Assembly: GCA_016165875.1 (NCBI GenBank)
Contig: JABBOT010000030.1
Coordinates: forward strand, 372,001-436,000
Direction of reading: 5' to 3'
Length of the DNA: 64,000 nt
DNA from: Acanthopleura granulata
Lineage: Eukaryota > Mollusca > Polyplacophora > Chitonida > Chitonidae
Shown one piece after another: positions 36,007 through 48,485 of this stretch. Under the pieces are notes generated by a model, which was given only the letters and a program-made list of their open reading frames with translations, was not told where the DNA came from and did no database searches. Within the stretch, counting starts at the first letter, position 1, and the number at the start of each line of letters is the position of its first letter. A program made the translations under genes and the position numbers.

Positions 36007-38706
36007 AACTCAGCCATGACGAGGCTGAATTATGGCTGAACTGTGGTGCTTGTGAGCACAGAGACTCTTAAAACATTGCGTACATAGACCTGCCTTTCCT
36101 GGTAAAGGTTTTTATTGTGAGAATGACTGGATGTCATGTCTAACCTAGGTTTTTTTAAGCTGGCTTGGACATTTCCTGTTTCTGGACTTCAGACAGTAGC
36201 AAGGCACAAAAGTGGCTTTGGACGTACATATCGGATCCTTTGTGCATGGGAGGTACATAGGCTGTTGTAAGGGTACTTAATCAGCCACAAACTACTAAAA
36301 AGCTGCGAAATGATGCACCATGGAGGCCTGAGGTGTGTGGTTATAAAGTATTACCTGGGCGACAAGTTGGTGTGTCTTGCTTAAAGATAACTTACCTGTA
36401 CCTCTGTTATTTTTTGGGCTAGTCAGTAGTTTAATAGTGGGAGTGACCTGAAAGCACTTTAATATGATATGCACTTCAAATATTAATTGACCTTTGCTAT
36501 GCTGTGAGTCTGGATGTTTGCTTTTTTTTAATCTGGTAATTTGACAATTTGTGTTCTGCTCCCTTGGTACTGATTTTCTGTCTGCAAACATCCTGTCTCG
36601 TTTATTGTAGTTATCGCTTACGTGTACCTTTCACAAGGAGATTATTTATGACAAGTTCAAGGGCAACTGAATTGGCCCAAAGTTGGCGACTTTTTGTGTG
36701 CTTGCAGGTGTTAAGCATGTGTCTTTATCCACTCTTAACTAAACTGAAATGTGACATTGAAAGACTTAAAGCTGAACAACAAGAAAACCTCCAAATGTCA
36801 TTGGATGTGTTACACTGATACTGGCAGTGTTTGCGAAAAAGTTATAAGTGTTCTTTGACATTTACATTGATTCCACCACAGTCCTTTAAATCCTGTCTAT
36901 TATTCCCAAATGCAGACCTTCGTCTTTGTTTTTGATCAGGTGTGTGATTATCACTCCCCATGCAGAAGACCAGGAGTGTGACTGCACAGATAGATTCACA
37001 CCCCCCAGACTCACTATTTCAGGCGTTTGTATTTAGCACACCTGGATTTTGTTCCAGGAGTGCACTAGATGTGGAAGTATGATGGCACGCCTTGGATACG
37101 AAGGTCTGCAAATGCTGACTGAACCAATTCCAATGTCAATTTAGCAATTTAGCACAAATATCCATATTTGCTTCAATTAAATCTGATTGCCTTACCATAT
37201 ATAAGAAATGCAGGTGATTGTGCTTGAACCTCCATCCATGTCCAGCTCTCAGAAGAGCCACTCAGGCCAGAGAAGTTCCAAGAAATGTCGTTTTATACTT
37301 GTTAAGCATTAACTAGCTCAGTGGCTACAATACAGAGGATGTCAGTTGTATCATTTTCACAACATGTGGAACACTGAATTTAAATAACCACACCAAAGAT
37401 TTTGTATTCCTTGTTGAAAAGCACCTTGGTGGTGCAGGCATGTTGGTAACCATGTTCGGACTGCTTGTCCACGCCAGGCATGGCTACAAGGTAGTCTTGT
37501 GTATGTTGGTGTACCCTGAAAGGAGGTTGACATTAAGCATTGGCATGGTCGTTGGCCAACAAACGGAAACCATTCGTCCAAGCCAGGGAAAAGTATGGAT
37601 TACCATTTCCCTACCAGTGAAGTTATTGTTATTGACTTTTTAGCGAAGTTATGGCGCTAAGTTATTTTTTTTTTAAGATTTTTAAAGGGATCTTGTCTCG
37701 AGTGTGATTAAAATTGAAAGAATCGGTTGCGTTGTACATTGCGTTTTTAGAGGTTAGGTTTTAGCAAGTTGTCCGTCGTCTGTTAACTTTTTGTTCCAAA
37801 CTCCCTTACACCTACAGTGTTTTTTTTTCTTTTACGATTTCAATGAAACTCGCTTCAAGTGTAGACTACATCAAGTTACATAATTCGAAGTATCGGTTTT
37901 CCATTTTTGATGGTTGGTTATCCATCTGTCCTACACTTAACTCGCCTTGTTAGCATATTTTTCGAAATGCTACTAGTTATTGTTACAATTTTAGTCCAAT
38001 TTCAACAAAACTTGGTACAAGTGAGATACTTATTTCGTAGAATTGATTTTGAATTTTGATTATGACGTTATATGCACATAATTTTGTAACTCTCTCAGTG
38101 ATAATTTTGTCCCGACCATTGAGTAAGCTGCGGTCTCATCAGACTCACTGGTTGTGGTTATAGTTAGAGTTAGATTAAAACGTCAAGCGGTGTTAGGAAT
38201 TCTCCGTCATATCAACACTGTCCTCTCCGGACCGACTCGGTTTGAAGACCAGAGTATTTGTTAGGCTGTTGGTTGGGTGTACCGTTGGATACCCAGAATA
38301 TTTGTCGATTGTAAAGCCATCAAGTTGTAGTTGTAACCTACTGCATCTATTTCGTTACTGGGACAAGAGAAATCTATTTTCTTACAATACCTTCATTGTA
38401 TTAATGTGTGAAACTGACCTTTGAGAGACGTGTTTGAGAAATACACATATGATAGTTTGTATTCACAATGTCAACAACCGGATTCTTGGAGCTACGACAA
38501 ACTGTGTGACGTTATTAAACTGATAATCATTTAAGTCATGCAATGGCCTATATGTATGATGGTATTATGTTCCGGTATGTAAAAAGAAATGTCACTTGCG
38601 TAGCGTGGGGTTTCTTATTTAAGTGGCTTTAGATGAAATTGTTCAATCGTACATATATGTCAAGTCAGCCGTGTTCGAAGGTTGTACAGTACACTCAAGC
38701 AATAAA
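36007..38706 (+). other. CHTOP 3' region
   Basis: No second coding region is supported here. ATTAAA variants occur near 37171 and 37706, and a canonical AATAAA lies at 38701-38706. Which one ends the CHTOP mRNA cannot be told from sequence. Confidence 0.4.
37800..38070 (-). repeat. Inverted copy of the 150-bp repeat family
   Basis: The reverse complement of 37800-37925 reads AATTATGTAACTTGATGTAG, TCTACACTTGAAGCGAGTTT, then CATTGAAATCG. It therefore matches the units at 34.3-35.06 kb; a second, more diverged unit extends to about 38070. Confidence 0.8.
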
Positions 38707-39271
38707 GCGTGTTCATTATTTTATCGCGCGTTTGTTGTGTTGCTTAACTAATGCCCAGGCAAAAGCATTGAAACGAGACAAAAGCAAGAGGGGAGGCAAC
38801 ACCAGACTAAATGCATAAATGAATCGATAAGTATCCAATCTATCAATGTAAAACTGTGCGTTTGCAAGAGCAACCTCTTGCCTCGGCTCTACCTAAGCGG
38901 TATATTCGCGAGACAACTGAGATTCCGCTTATTAGGAGAGAAAAGTTGCCATGGTGGCGCCACATACTTTACATAAATGAGTTCAAAGAAGCCAAAAATT
39001 TCGTCTTGTAAAATATCACGCTTATCAACTTTTCGTTATACGAAGGGATTAAAGTGTTACCGGAATCGATAACCAACTTTCAAAACAGTCTTGTTTCAGA
39101 TGTGTCGCTGAACGCTTTGGTCTGTACATGTTTCTTCAATTGCTGCGTACACATACCTTATAACCGCACGTTTGTGGCAAAAAAGCTGAATGTAAGTCAT
39201 AAGTTAAATTAAATCTGACAGATATCAGACAGACGATATTAGACGTTTTAAATACAGAAGAATACAGCATA

Positions 39272-39521
39272 GATTTATTTATATATTTGATTGGTGTTTT
39301 ACGCCGTATTCAAGAATATTTCAGCTATGCGACGGAGGTCAGCATTATGAGGAAACCCGGCAGTGGCCCGGGTAAACCCATAACCATCCGCAGGTTGCAG
39401 GCGAACCTTCCCACGTGCGGCCGGAGAGGAAGGTAACATGAGCTGAGCATGAACTCAACGATCGCATTGGTGAGAGGCTTCTAGATCATTATGGTGTGCT
39501 AACCAACTGAGCAGTCCAGCA
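39272..39521 (-). mobile_element. SINE-A copy
   Basis: GATTGGTGTTTTACGCCGTA, CAAGAATATTTCAGCTATGC, CCATAACCATCCGCAGGTTG, CCTTCCCACGTGCGGCCGGA, ending GCTAACCAACTGAGCAGTCC. Confidence 0.9.
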
Positions 39522-41202
39522 CAGAGAATAAAACGACAGCAGCGAGGTCAGGGTGACAGTTGGCAAATGGTCACATATTTGCAGTGAAACCTAACTCAGG
39601 GTTTTATTCTAACTGTTCATGTAAGTGTTCAAGAAGTAATAATTTACATGCCCTTAGTACCATGCCTTAAGCAGAATTGGGTTAAAAAACGAAATTAAAT
39701 GCAATATACTATACGCCACTGGTCTGGAATTACTCAAAATGCTGTGTTATCGTCACACTTAACATATGCACACAAAACATGAGAACAATGTAAAGGGACC
39801 CGGCCTTGGTATTGCTCACTCCGTCAGCAGAACCCTGGTTTATGCAGGAATACAGTCTAAAAGACTATAGCACTGGGCGTAAAATCTGAGCAGCAACAAC
39901 AGTGTAACAGCGTCATACCTCATGTCATTTTACCTCAGCTGGGGTTTTATTCTAACTGTTCACTTAAGTAACGCCAAAAATCCAAAAATTCCAAGTTACG
40001 ATGTTCCTCGTAGGTAATATAAGCATCGGAATTGTACGCTTTGCATTTCTTTGTAACCTTGATGTAATTTAACACCGAGCAGTTTTCTCTCTTCATACAA
40101 GCTCGGGAGCACATGGCCACTGTGTGGTAAAATGATAAAGATCGGCTCTCCGATTACCAAGCTGGACTGGTGTGTCTGGATTACAACTGAAACAGAAAAC
40201 AAAAACAAGAGTATTGCTTTAATGGTACTCACTGGGTTCTCACACAAAAAACCAAAACAAACAGAAATATGGTTACATCACATGTACCATTTTTACAATT
40301 TTCACTTTTGAAGTGAAACTCCTGTCTTTAGGGCAAGTTAAAAAAAAATCCCCTCTCCCCCAACAACAAAAAAAATGGCTATTTGTCTTCAACGATCGGG
40401 CATGGACCTTCAACTTGGTCGTAAGATGTGCGTTTGGTGCATTGGGTACCATTTTACAAAGGGCATTTAACGGTAAGCGCGCGTAAGTATACCTTGGCGG
40501 CTTAAAACATAGAGTACAGGGCCCACTGACGCAAAACTCCTTAAATCGATTTTTCATAGCTCTTCTCGGAAACTACGTCGCCTTATGACACTGGAACCTA
40601 GGCAACGTCTTTTTACGAAAAAAGTTTCGCGAAATACGGATTACGAAGTCTTGTGACACTGGCTCCTCTTCGCCATGAGAAGTTACGTACAGGTAACCTT
40701 ACCTTTCCTTCATGAAACGGGTCCATGTCATGGTCCATGATACAACAGCCTGTAGTAATGAAGGAAATTTGCGACTCTTTCAACTTTCGTGCCCCAAACT
40801 GTCGGAAATGAACCTCCAATATGCAGGATTGAAACCAGCCACCATAGGCATCAGTAGCAAATCGTCACTCGTTGTCTACGGTGTTAAGTGAAGAAAGAAC
40901 ATTAGGTAATGCGACGAGTGAAAGCTGTATTAGCAGAAAGATGAAAAAGAATAAATAAATCACGCCCGCTCAGCATAAGTGGTGTAATTCGTTCCATACG
41001 ATTCGCGGTGCTTTCCGTAGTAGCTAGAAATTTTACAGGTGGAGGTGATCTCATCTCTAAAAATAGACCGTTGCGGTGAGCGGACGTCTATGAGAGCACT
41101 TCCGGCCTAGCTTTGTCCCGGATTTACATCAGATTTGTCGCTGACTGGTGCATTTAGTAGATAAAGTAGGCAAAATATTCGTTCATATATTCGTCTAGTG
41201 GT

Positions 41203-41535
41203 GAGAGGGTCTGCCCCGAGGTTGAGAGATCCAGGTTGAAGTCCGGGTCGTGTCTACCAAAAACTTTTAAAATGGTACTTGTTGTTGCCTCGCTTGGAGC
41301 TCAGCATTGATAGTTCAGAGCAAGGAAACAGGACTGGTCGGCCCTGTGTCAGTATAATGTGACTAGCTGGAGTGTCATGTTTGGTGTTTTCGGCATGATA
41401 TTCCACTGGCGGCAGCACTTCGGCGGCATGGACTCGACCTGCCACAAGAAGACAAACCATATGCACACACCAGAAGGACTCCTCGCCGTTATATGACTGT
41501 AGCATTGTTAACTAGGACGTTAAACCTCAAGCACT
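41203..41535 (+). mobile_element. SINE-B copy (second tRNA-derived SINE family)
   Basis: The head TCGTCTAGTGGTGAGAGGGT resembles a tRNA A-box region and CCAGGTTGAAGTCCGGG a B-box. The body is unlike SINE-A, and the 3' end reads ATATGACTGTAGCATTGTTA, ACTAGGACGTTAAACCTCAA, GCACTC. The same 3' end appears inverted at 63.7 kb, which supports a family. Confidence 0.75.
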
Positions 41536-41815
41536 CGTGCATGTGACGCTGGGTGCACAGCGGTTGCAAAGTATGTATAACCCAAACAAGGTCGCCTAGG
41601 GTCATTTGTAGTTGGGCCGCCTGACGCATGATATACCCAATTGTCAGGACGCGTTTTGGGGAATAGTGGGCCGTAGGTTTAGGTCAGTGCGTTGGTGACG
41701 TCATATAATCACAAATAAAATCACTGTCATTTGGAAAAGCTAAAGCGTTTGTCGGTTTGGCAAAGCATTTGAGCCTAACTTTGTGTGTGGAATACATCGT
41801 CATGGCAATATTGTA

Positions 41816-42175
41816 TCTTTGCATTTCAAGTCCACGCTTCTACCACCAGATTAAACGGAAATTCTCTCTGGCCCGGGAGTAGATAGCGCTTATATTTCAC
41901 CCTATTACATTCATCCCGTCGTTTTCCAAGTCAAGTCCTCGTTACTGTCGAAAGGAGAGCCGAATATACATAGAATCCTCCATAGTGCCATGACATGCTA
42001 TTTAAGTCACCCCAGCAACCCTGCTTGCAGCGCCAAGTGTGACCGTTCTAACCACCTGGGGGATTTGAATGAGCGATCTTTGCATTTCGGGTCCACGCTT
42101 CTGGCATTAGACTAAAGCGAAATTCCCCCGGCCCAGGAGCAGTTAGCGTGTATATTTCACGATGTTACAGTAGAT
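41816..42175. repeat. Direct repeat of about 100 bp
   Basis: 41816-41915 and 42077-42175 share CTTTGCATTTC, GTCCACGCTTCT, AGCGAAATTC-like, GGCCC-GGAG and ATATTTCAC at roughly three-quarters identity, with about 160 bp of unrelated sequence between them. Confidence 0.75.
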
Positions 42176-43198
42176 ACACGCGTTTCTTACCGTTTTCGTG
42201 CTTGAATATACCGCAAACAGTACTTCGACCAGTCACCCGATGTACTGCCAGCCTCGTCATGTTAATCAACAGTGCTACACCCGCACAATGTGGCGTGCTA
42301 GAAACAATACCTTAACACGTAGTGCTGATACACAAACAGTAGCGGGTAAACACAGAGACTTTTCTCTGAAAGGAGGGAATGTACACCACTATGGGATTGC
42401 TGCCAAAAGAGAAGGTAACATAACGATGCGAGCAGTTTTTCCAGGTGTGTCTATAAATTTAAGTTTTTTTAAGTCGACACTATAAATCGGTGTAACACTT
42501 ACCAAACAGTTTCACTCTCGGAAGTGAAATGTTCTACACGTCTTTAACTTAAATTAATGTATTTTGCTACAAGCACTTTTCTATCCAAAACATCGCTTAA
42601 CATAATCATCTAGACAAACGAATAGTCCCCCCCACAAAACCTACAAATGTTTTATCTTATTTCATATTTTCTTCCCCTCCACCTAATAGCCTAATATCAG
42701 AGCTGCTCGTGATTCCAGTGTGATGTTTAGAAGTTGGACCATGTTGGCGAAATGGTGGTTCTGTTTGTAAAAACACTGGAGAAGTCTACTCAATGCTCAT
42801 TACACCGAAATTTATTATTATACGTTACGGGAGTCGTTTTTTTCTTTCCAAAGGTATCACACATGACATCACTAAGTCGAGTGCATATCGCGCTCTATAT
42901 GCCCAGGTTTGGCCCAAATGAACAGTATACATCATACTGCTTAACGCATTTGTTGTCTCACCGGTTCTTTTGGCCTTGACCGACTTCTTTTTCGCTTTCG
43001 CTTCGGGTCGTGCTGAAGCGAGGAAAGTTGACACGTTTCTTGCTTTTAGGGAAATCAGCATGAGATACATCGTAGAGTTGGTGTATACATCTACTCGTAA
43101 ATGCACCAGCTTATTCAATCATTTTTTGCAGAGCTGCTGATTACAAAATTGTCAGAAGATTTAACCAGATTGTACTCTTCTTCTGAGTAATGATTGAT

Positions 43199-43432
43199 TC
43201 TTTTTATTTGATAGGTGTATCTATATCTATACTATGGCGGTCATCATTTTACGATGAGAGGAAACCGGGGGAAACCCACGACCATCCATCCGCAGGTTAC
43301 TGGTACACCTTCCCGGAAGCGGGGAGCGGGAGGCAGCATGAGTTGGGCTTGAATTCACAACGATCGCATTGGTCAGAGGTACCAGAGTTATTGTGCGGCG
43401 GTAGCATGCTAACCGGTATAGGCCACGCTTGC
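43199..43432 (-). mobile_element. SINE-A copy, diverged
   Basis: TTTTTATTTGATAGGTGTAT, GAGGAAACCGGGGGAAACCC, ACGACCATCC (with a CATC duplication), CGCATTGGTCAGAGG, GCATGCTAACCGGTATAGGC. Confidence 0.82.
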
Positions 43433-43740
43433 CCCTCAGACAAATTAGTGTACGACTGGGTTTTGAGTGATGATTTACTTCATTTCATCCGTATTTTACG
43501 CAGTTCTCGAAATTTGTTCACATAAGGAAACGTCTGTAAATAGGGGCGAACAATCATCACAGCAGTATCATAAAATCTCCAATAACATAACAGACTACAG
43601 GATGCAGAATACTATCAGGGTAGCAACGGCTGTGTGATACTTCGAACAAGCGAATTTCGGTGAAACCCGGCCACCTATTCATTCCCTCTTGTGGGGTTTT
43701 ATTCTAAGTGGTGATGCAAATATGCACATCATCTGAAAGG

Positions 43741-44163
43741 CCATTTCATGCTGACTTCAAATAGAGTCTTTATTAATTTTTAGCATTACGTTGCAGTGAT
43801 TTATTAAATACGGAATTAAAGACTGGGGTGCTACTTTGGACTTTTTGGTGCACCATATTTAATAGGCTCAAGCATAGTGACGTCACAGATTCTTTTTATT
43901 GCTAAAAATCCTCTGATTGCTGTATGTCTGTATTTCGCGTGAATATATTTCCAGTTCAACACCTGTTTCTATACTTAAGGTGGAAATATAACAGTTACAG
44001 CATCTTTAGGAGAAGAAAAATAATCTGTGACATCACTGTGCTTCAGCCTGTTCAATACGGTCCAAAACGTTCACCGAAGCACATCAATCTTTAATACCAT
44101 TTTAATTACTGAAAAAAATGCCACAAAATAATGAAGACGATATTTGAAATCAGCAGGAAATGG
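43741..44163. mobile_element. Foldback element, about 423 bp with arms of about 155 bp
   Basis: The left arm starts CCATTTCATGCTGACTTCAA and runs through TGACGTCACAGATTCTTTTT. The reverse complement of the right end reads CCATTTCCTGCTGATTTCAA and runs through TGATGTCACAGATTATTTTT, with GGCTCAAGCATAG against GGCTGAAGCACAG between. It is a non-coding MITE-like inverted repeat; no clear target duplication was found. Confidence 0.82.
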
Positions 44164-45978
44164 TCTATTAGGTGATATTTAAATGTGGGCTGTTCTTTTA
44201 AGATGTATCACCTTCGTGGGCACCGATGAAAATGAAGATGTCTGACACGATACATATATAGTTTCTCGTTGTTGTTGTTGTATTAACTGGTCTGTCTTTG
44301 TTAGAGAATTAAGGGAAAACTGGTGGGTGGAGCTATCCGTTTTATGGGGTTTTTTTGTGTGTACTGAACAATGAGCGTTTGAAAAACGGGGTAGAAAAGA
44401 ATATGGTGCGAGAGTAGAAACTGAGTCAATACTGGACCAAAAGTCACTGTTTTCTACATATTTGAACATTATAGTGGAAAACGTGTACCTGTTGAAGACC
44501 TACATGAATGTGCGATCCTACATCAAAACTAGAGCTTTCAAAATGACGTCAACTGGCGCCTAATAACTTTGGTAATGATAACCTATGAAATAGATCTTTA
44601 AAATGGACTCTTCCGACAGACGGCACTGATGACTACAGATTGCGAGATAAAGGCTGACTGGCGCACTTTTGCAGACGTAAGCCGCATTCTAGCATGCTTT
44701 AGTGTAGCAATCACATTTACAACACTGAATTTCTTCCCAGAGAGGACGACCTGCTAACAAGGACTTGCTAATTCATACATAAACACAAGAAGAAGACCTC
44801 CCAAACTACCTGTGCTTTTATACGGCCAGTGTAACCAGTTCAAGTCTAGGTAAAATGCTGACCCGGTCAGTACAAAGCCGTGGCGGGGTACCCACAACAA
44901 TGAGCCGGATACAGTTTGTTGAAGAAGGGGTCACAACAGATGGGAAACGAAAAGGAGTGACTGGCTGGCAACGTCCTTAGACTAATAAGTACGCATGTGT
45001 CTTTTTTGGCAAATCTTTTGCTGAATTAGAAGAGGGTACATACCCGATCTGCTATGTTTACGTACATCAAATAATAATTTCGTTATTTGAAAAGCAAGAG
45101 GGGCTGGGGAAACGACACAGGAGGCGGATGGATCCTGTCTAGCTTGATGTTATTTTCTAAAAATATGCTCCCAAATACGAAGCCACGGCATCTTGTCAGT
45201 AGATTTATTAATGTTTTTTTTTCTACATTAGATGAATTCAAAGCACAGTGGACTCCATCTTTTGTAGCTGCCTTTATTTCAGACAGTACTCAACAATGAT
45301 ACTATTTTAATAATCCAATTGCGAAATGCTCAAACTGCGTTGGAAAAAATAATCTCAGAGACAAAAAAAAAGAAAACAATTACGGTAGGAAAATAAAAAC
45401 TACAAACGTCCGCTGATTGGCAGGCTGCCAATATTGTACAGTCACGCGTTTACCCGTATTGCGGCCGCCTTGGGAAAGCGTGTGGTAAGGCGCACCTTGC
45501 GTGCTTTTTCAGAGAAATAATACTTGATAGGATCACCGTTACAAGACTGAGTGTGTCGATGGATGGGGGAGGCGAGATAAAGAGAATCTGACAAGGTACG
45601 TGGAGTGCTTATTCGCCCTGCAATCTGTTTCTCCCTATCTTTTGGCTCTGATGATGGCGTATCCACACGTTTGTCATCCTACTGGCCAATGTTCTCGGAG
45701 TAAGTGTTGATGTGTTAGAAAGACCTGAACATTTCACGCATACTGAATGCGTCCAATCTGCCACACAAGCTGGGATACATTGCACTACATTTTTCCTGCC
45801 ACCATCTCCATTTCTATTCGTACGAATGAATGTACAAGTGGCCACAGTCTGACCAGAAACTCTCTGTCCATGTTATAAAACCGCTTCTATAGCCCCAGTC
45901 CACTGATTCAGAAGGAACCGGCAGTCCTGGAGGCAAAAGAAGAAATAAAAAAACAACAATGCCAACATACCTTTAAAT

Positions 45979-46243
45979 GTGCTTATTTATTTATTTATTT
46001 ATTTTAGTGGTGTTTTAATTTTAATATTTCGCTTATACGACGACGGCCAGCATTATGATGGGAGGAAACCGAGCAGAGCCCTAGGGAAACCCACGACCAT
46101 CAACAGGTTGCTGGCAGACCTTCCTACGTACGGCCGGAGAAAAAGCCAGCATGAGCTGGCCTTGAACTCACAGCCACCGCATTGGTGGGAGGCTTCCGTA
46201 TCATTACGCTGCGCTAGCGCGCTAACAAACTGTGTCACAGACC
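45979..46243 (-). mobile_element. SINE-A copy, full length
   Basis: A tail of repeated TTTA, GTGGTGTTTTAATTTT, GACGGCCAGCATTATGATGG, CGAGCAGAGCCCTAGGGAAA, CTTCCTACGTACGGCCGGAG, ending GCGCTAGCGCGCTAAC and a C homopolymer. Confidence 0.9.
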
Positions 46244-47149
46244 CCCCCCCCCTTTTCTTTAAATGTGAAAACCTGCATAAAATGTTTCCATAATTTGTAT
46301 TCAGGGTCGCTTTCTGTATTATTTTGGTTATATCACGACGATGTCTCCTTGTAGCAAGCAGAGAGGGCCCATCGTCGACACATTTGCTTGAGCTGCCCCG
46401 CTGAAACTCCCCACGGAAGACACCAGACACGAGCCCTATCCAGTCACAGTACAACTACACTATAGTTCCAAGCGAGGTAGTACCAAGCTTATCGATGGTA
46501 CTGTCCTATTTTTGACTGTATTCGAGATTGATCCCCCAATCTACTGTCTACGTGGTGGTTTTCGTATTGGGTGTCATACTGAAATTCGTTGCTAAGATTA
46601 ACTTCCTCTTTCTATCCAATTTTGTTGATTTATTTACATATTTGATGGGTGTTTTTATCCCCTGCACAAACACCAGTCATGTACTGATAATGAAGTCTCC
46701 CTTTTGCGTGTCATAAGTCCAGGATTGGCAAATACAAAGAACAAAATAATTGGACGCGGTGGAAGGAACAGTGCGGTTGGGACAGGGGTGGAGTGGGAAT
46801 CATGACATATTATTTGGACTTGTAGTTTTCAGTTTCCTGATTTTATCGATATGCGGCAGGTCGCATAAAACATTGAAACAGATGCTACCATCCAGCTATG
46901 TGTCAGAGACAGAACAGACACATATACTTCAAAAATACACTTACTTGGATGTAAGGAATTGTATTTCTTCGCTCTTCCTGACTATCACCTCTAACTATGC
47001 ACGGTAAGAGCTTTATATTTTAGAAAGCTCAAGACGAGTAAAGTGGCATGGTAATCGAAAAAACTTCAAAGGAGGCATTTAAAATCAAGTAACCAGTTGA
47101 TATGCCTTTGAAAACTCTATCAGAAAAAAACTTTTCCTTGAGAAACATT

Positions 47150-47195
47150 CTTGAGTATGGGGTAAAACACAGATAAATAAATAAATAGATCAGTA
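47150..47195 (+). repeat. SINE-A tail fragment
   Basis: TTCTTGAGTATGGGGTAAAA, CACAGATAAATAAATAAATA: only the tail of SINE-A. Confidence 0.6.
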
Positions 47196-47256
47196 AATTA
47201 ATAAGTAAAAGTTAACCGTACACAGTAAAGATTTTGACGTCACAAAGTTTCACTTG

Positions 47257-47789
47257 TTAATGCATATCGTTATTCCGCATCCAATAGCCTTCCTCATCCC
47301 GATCTGGCATCCCAATCCAAAAGCCATTGGAGTCTTGGCTCATAAAACGAAAGAATGGATATCTGTGAACTTTGGCCACCACATTTTTGGTGATTATTGC
47401 CAAGCGTCCACCATCTCCCTCACAGTATCGCTCTGCATCGTCATACGTAACCGCGTGATCGGAGAATCTGTAGACCTTGCCTCCCATGGCAAATACCTTC
47501 GGCCTTAGGAGTTCACTGCTGACAACTGCAACTTAAGTGAAAGACAAAAGATTTTTTTGACTTGGTTTGAGTTATTTCTAGATCATCTTTAATAAACATC
47601 AGACCCTGGCATAGCTAAATTAGCTTTAATATCAGGAATTCAGTAACTAATTTAATTTAATAACACGGACGTGACACCCGTGGTGCAAGTATGCAGTGCA
47701 ACAACAACATAATACTAGTACTCACGTTTGATACAGGCATTCCAGCAAATGACCAGCAGCAGAAAAAGTACGTACAGCGTGGAGCACAT
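47257..47789 (-). CDS. Small secreted protein with a truncated C-type lectin domain, 2 exons, 110 aa
   Basis: Exon 1 (47789-47726) starts MCSTLYVLFLLLVICWNAC, a signal peptide, and ends at donor C/GTGAGT. Exon 2 (47525-47257) follows acceptor TTGCAG; the phases match and the frame continues to TAA. Mature residues show the first half of a C-type lectin fold: KVYRFSDHAVTYDDAERYC, GGRLAIIT, then FWIGMPDRDEEGYW. The usual second half, with the WND motif, the Ca2+-binding EPN/QPD loop and the closing cysteines, is absent. There is no GT donor between the WMRN segment and the stop. A normal domain is about 120 residues, so it is truncated or a decaying paralogue. Mollusc C-type lectins bind glycans in immunity and secretions, but with the sugar-binding loop missing, activity is doubtful. 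Confidence 0.75.
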
Positions 47790-48361
47790 CTCGAGTTCTC
47801 TGTTATCTCCGGGGTCTAAGCAAGTATTAACAACACACAGACACACACAAAAGACATCCGTGTCAAATATTCATGAGGTTTTTTTTAATTCACTAAAATG
47901 TAAGAGATATTTGGGTATACGTGACAATGAACTGTTTAGAAGCAACCTTTGAATAATTCACCAGGAAGTAGTCTTGTTACACACGGACTTTGTTCTCGTT
48001 GTTTGGACCTTCCTGACAATTAACAATCTACGACGTCTTTGTAGCACGGTGTGTCTAGTCTAACGTCTTGTCTTCCATTAAAATGTTTTGGCTACATATA
48101 TGTCTCACATTAATAAGGTGGTGAGAAACTTGCCAAAAGTTTATGGTTTATCCCCATGACTCTGGTTTCATCCACCTATAAAACTGAACCTTATCCTATA
48201 TAAATGAAAAGTTCTTGGTGACGAATAAATAAATAAAATAACACTGTACATGTACATTTGAAGTGTTGCATTCGCTAAGAGTATCGGAAAACTTCACTGT
48301 ACCTTATCACTCAAACTCGCATGTTATCATATGCGCTCGTATGGCAATAACTTATAACGTG

Positions 48362-48485
48362 GAAAGGCTTGTCAGCAACCTGTGGATGGACGTGGCTTCC
48401 ACCAGGGCTCTGTCCGCTTTATTCCCACATTAATACCGGTCGCTGCCGTACTGTACAACGGAAATATTCTTGAGTACCACGTGAG
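48362..48485 (+). repeat. SINE-A fragment
   Basis: AGGCTTGTCAGCAACCTGTG, GATGGACGTGGCTTCC, then GAAATATTCTTGAGTACCAC: body to tail with the head missing. Upstream of the lectin gene. Confidence 0.75.

Larger units (their letters stand above)
38820..47200. other. Repeat-rich intergenic region
   Basis: About 8.4 kb with no supported gene. It holds three SINE-A copies and a tail fragment, one SINE-B copy, a foldback element and two dispersed short repeats, listed separately. Open stretches of 60-130 codons here show no recognisable domain, and several simply translate SINEs. Confidence 0.5.

Noticed and set aside
43190..43525. 111-codon plus ORF
   Set aside because: Mostly a SINE-A copy read in frame; no protein homology.
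45442..45845. Overlapping 74- and 78-codon minus-strand ORFs
   Set aside because: No domain, signal peptide or splice partner recognised.
45979..46454. Open frames of 104-133 codons
   Set aside because: Translations of a SINE-A copy.
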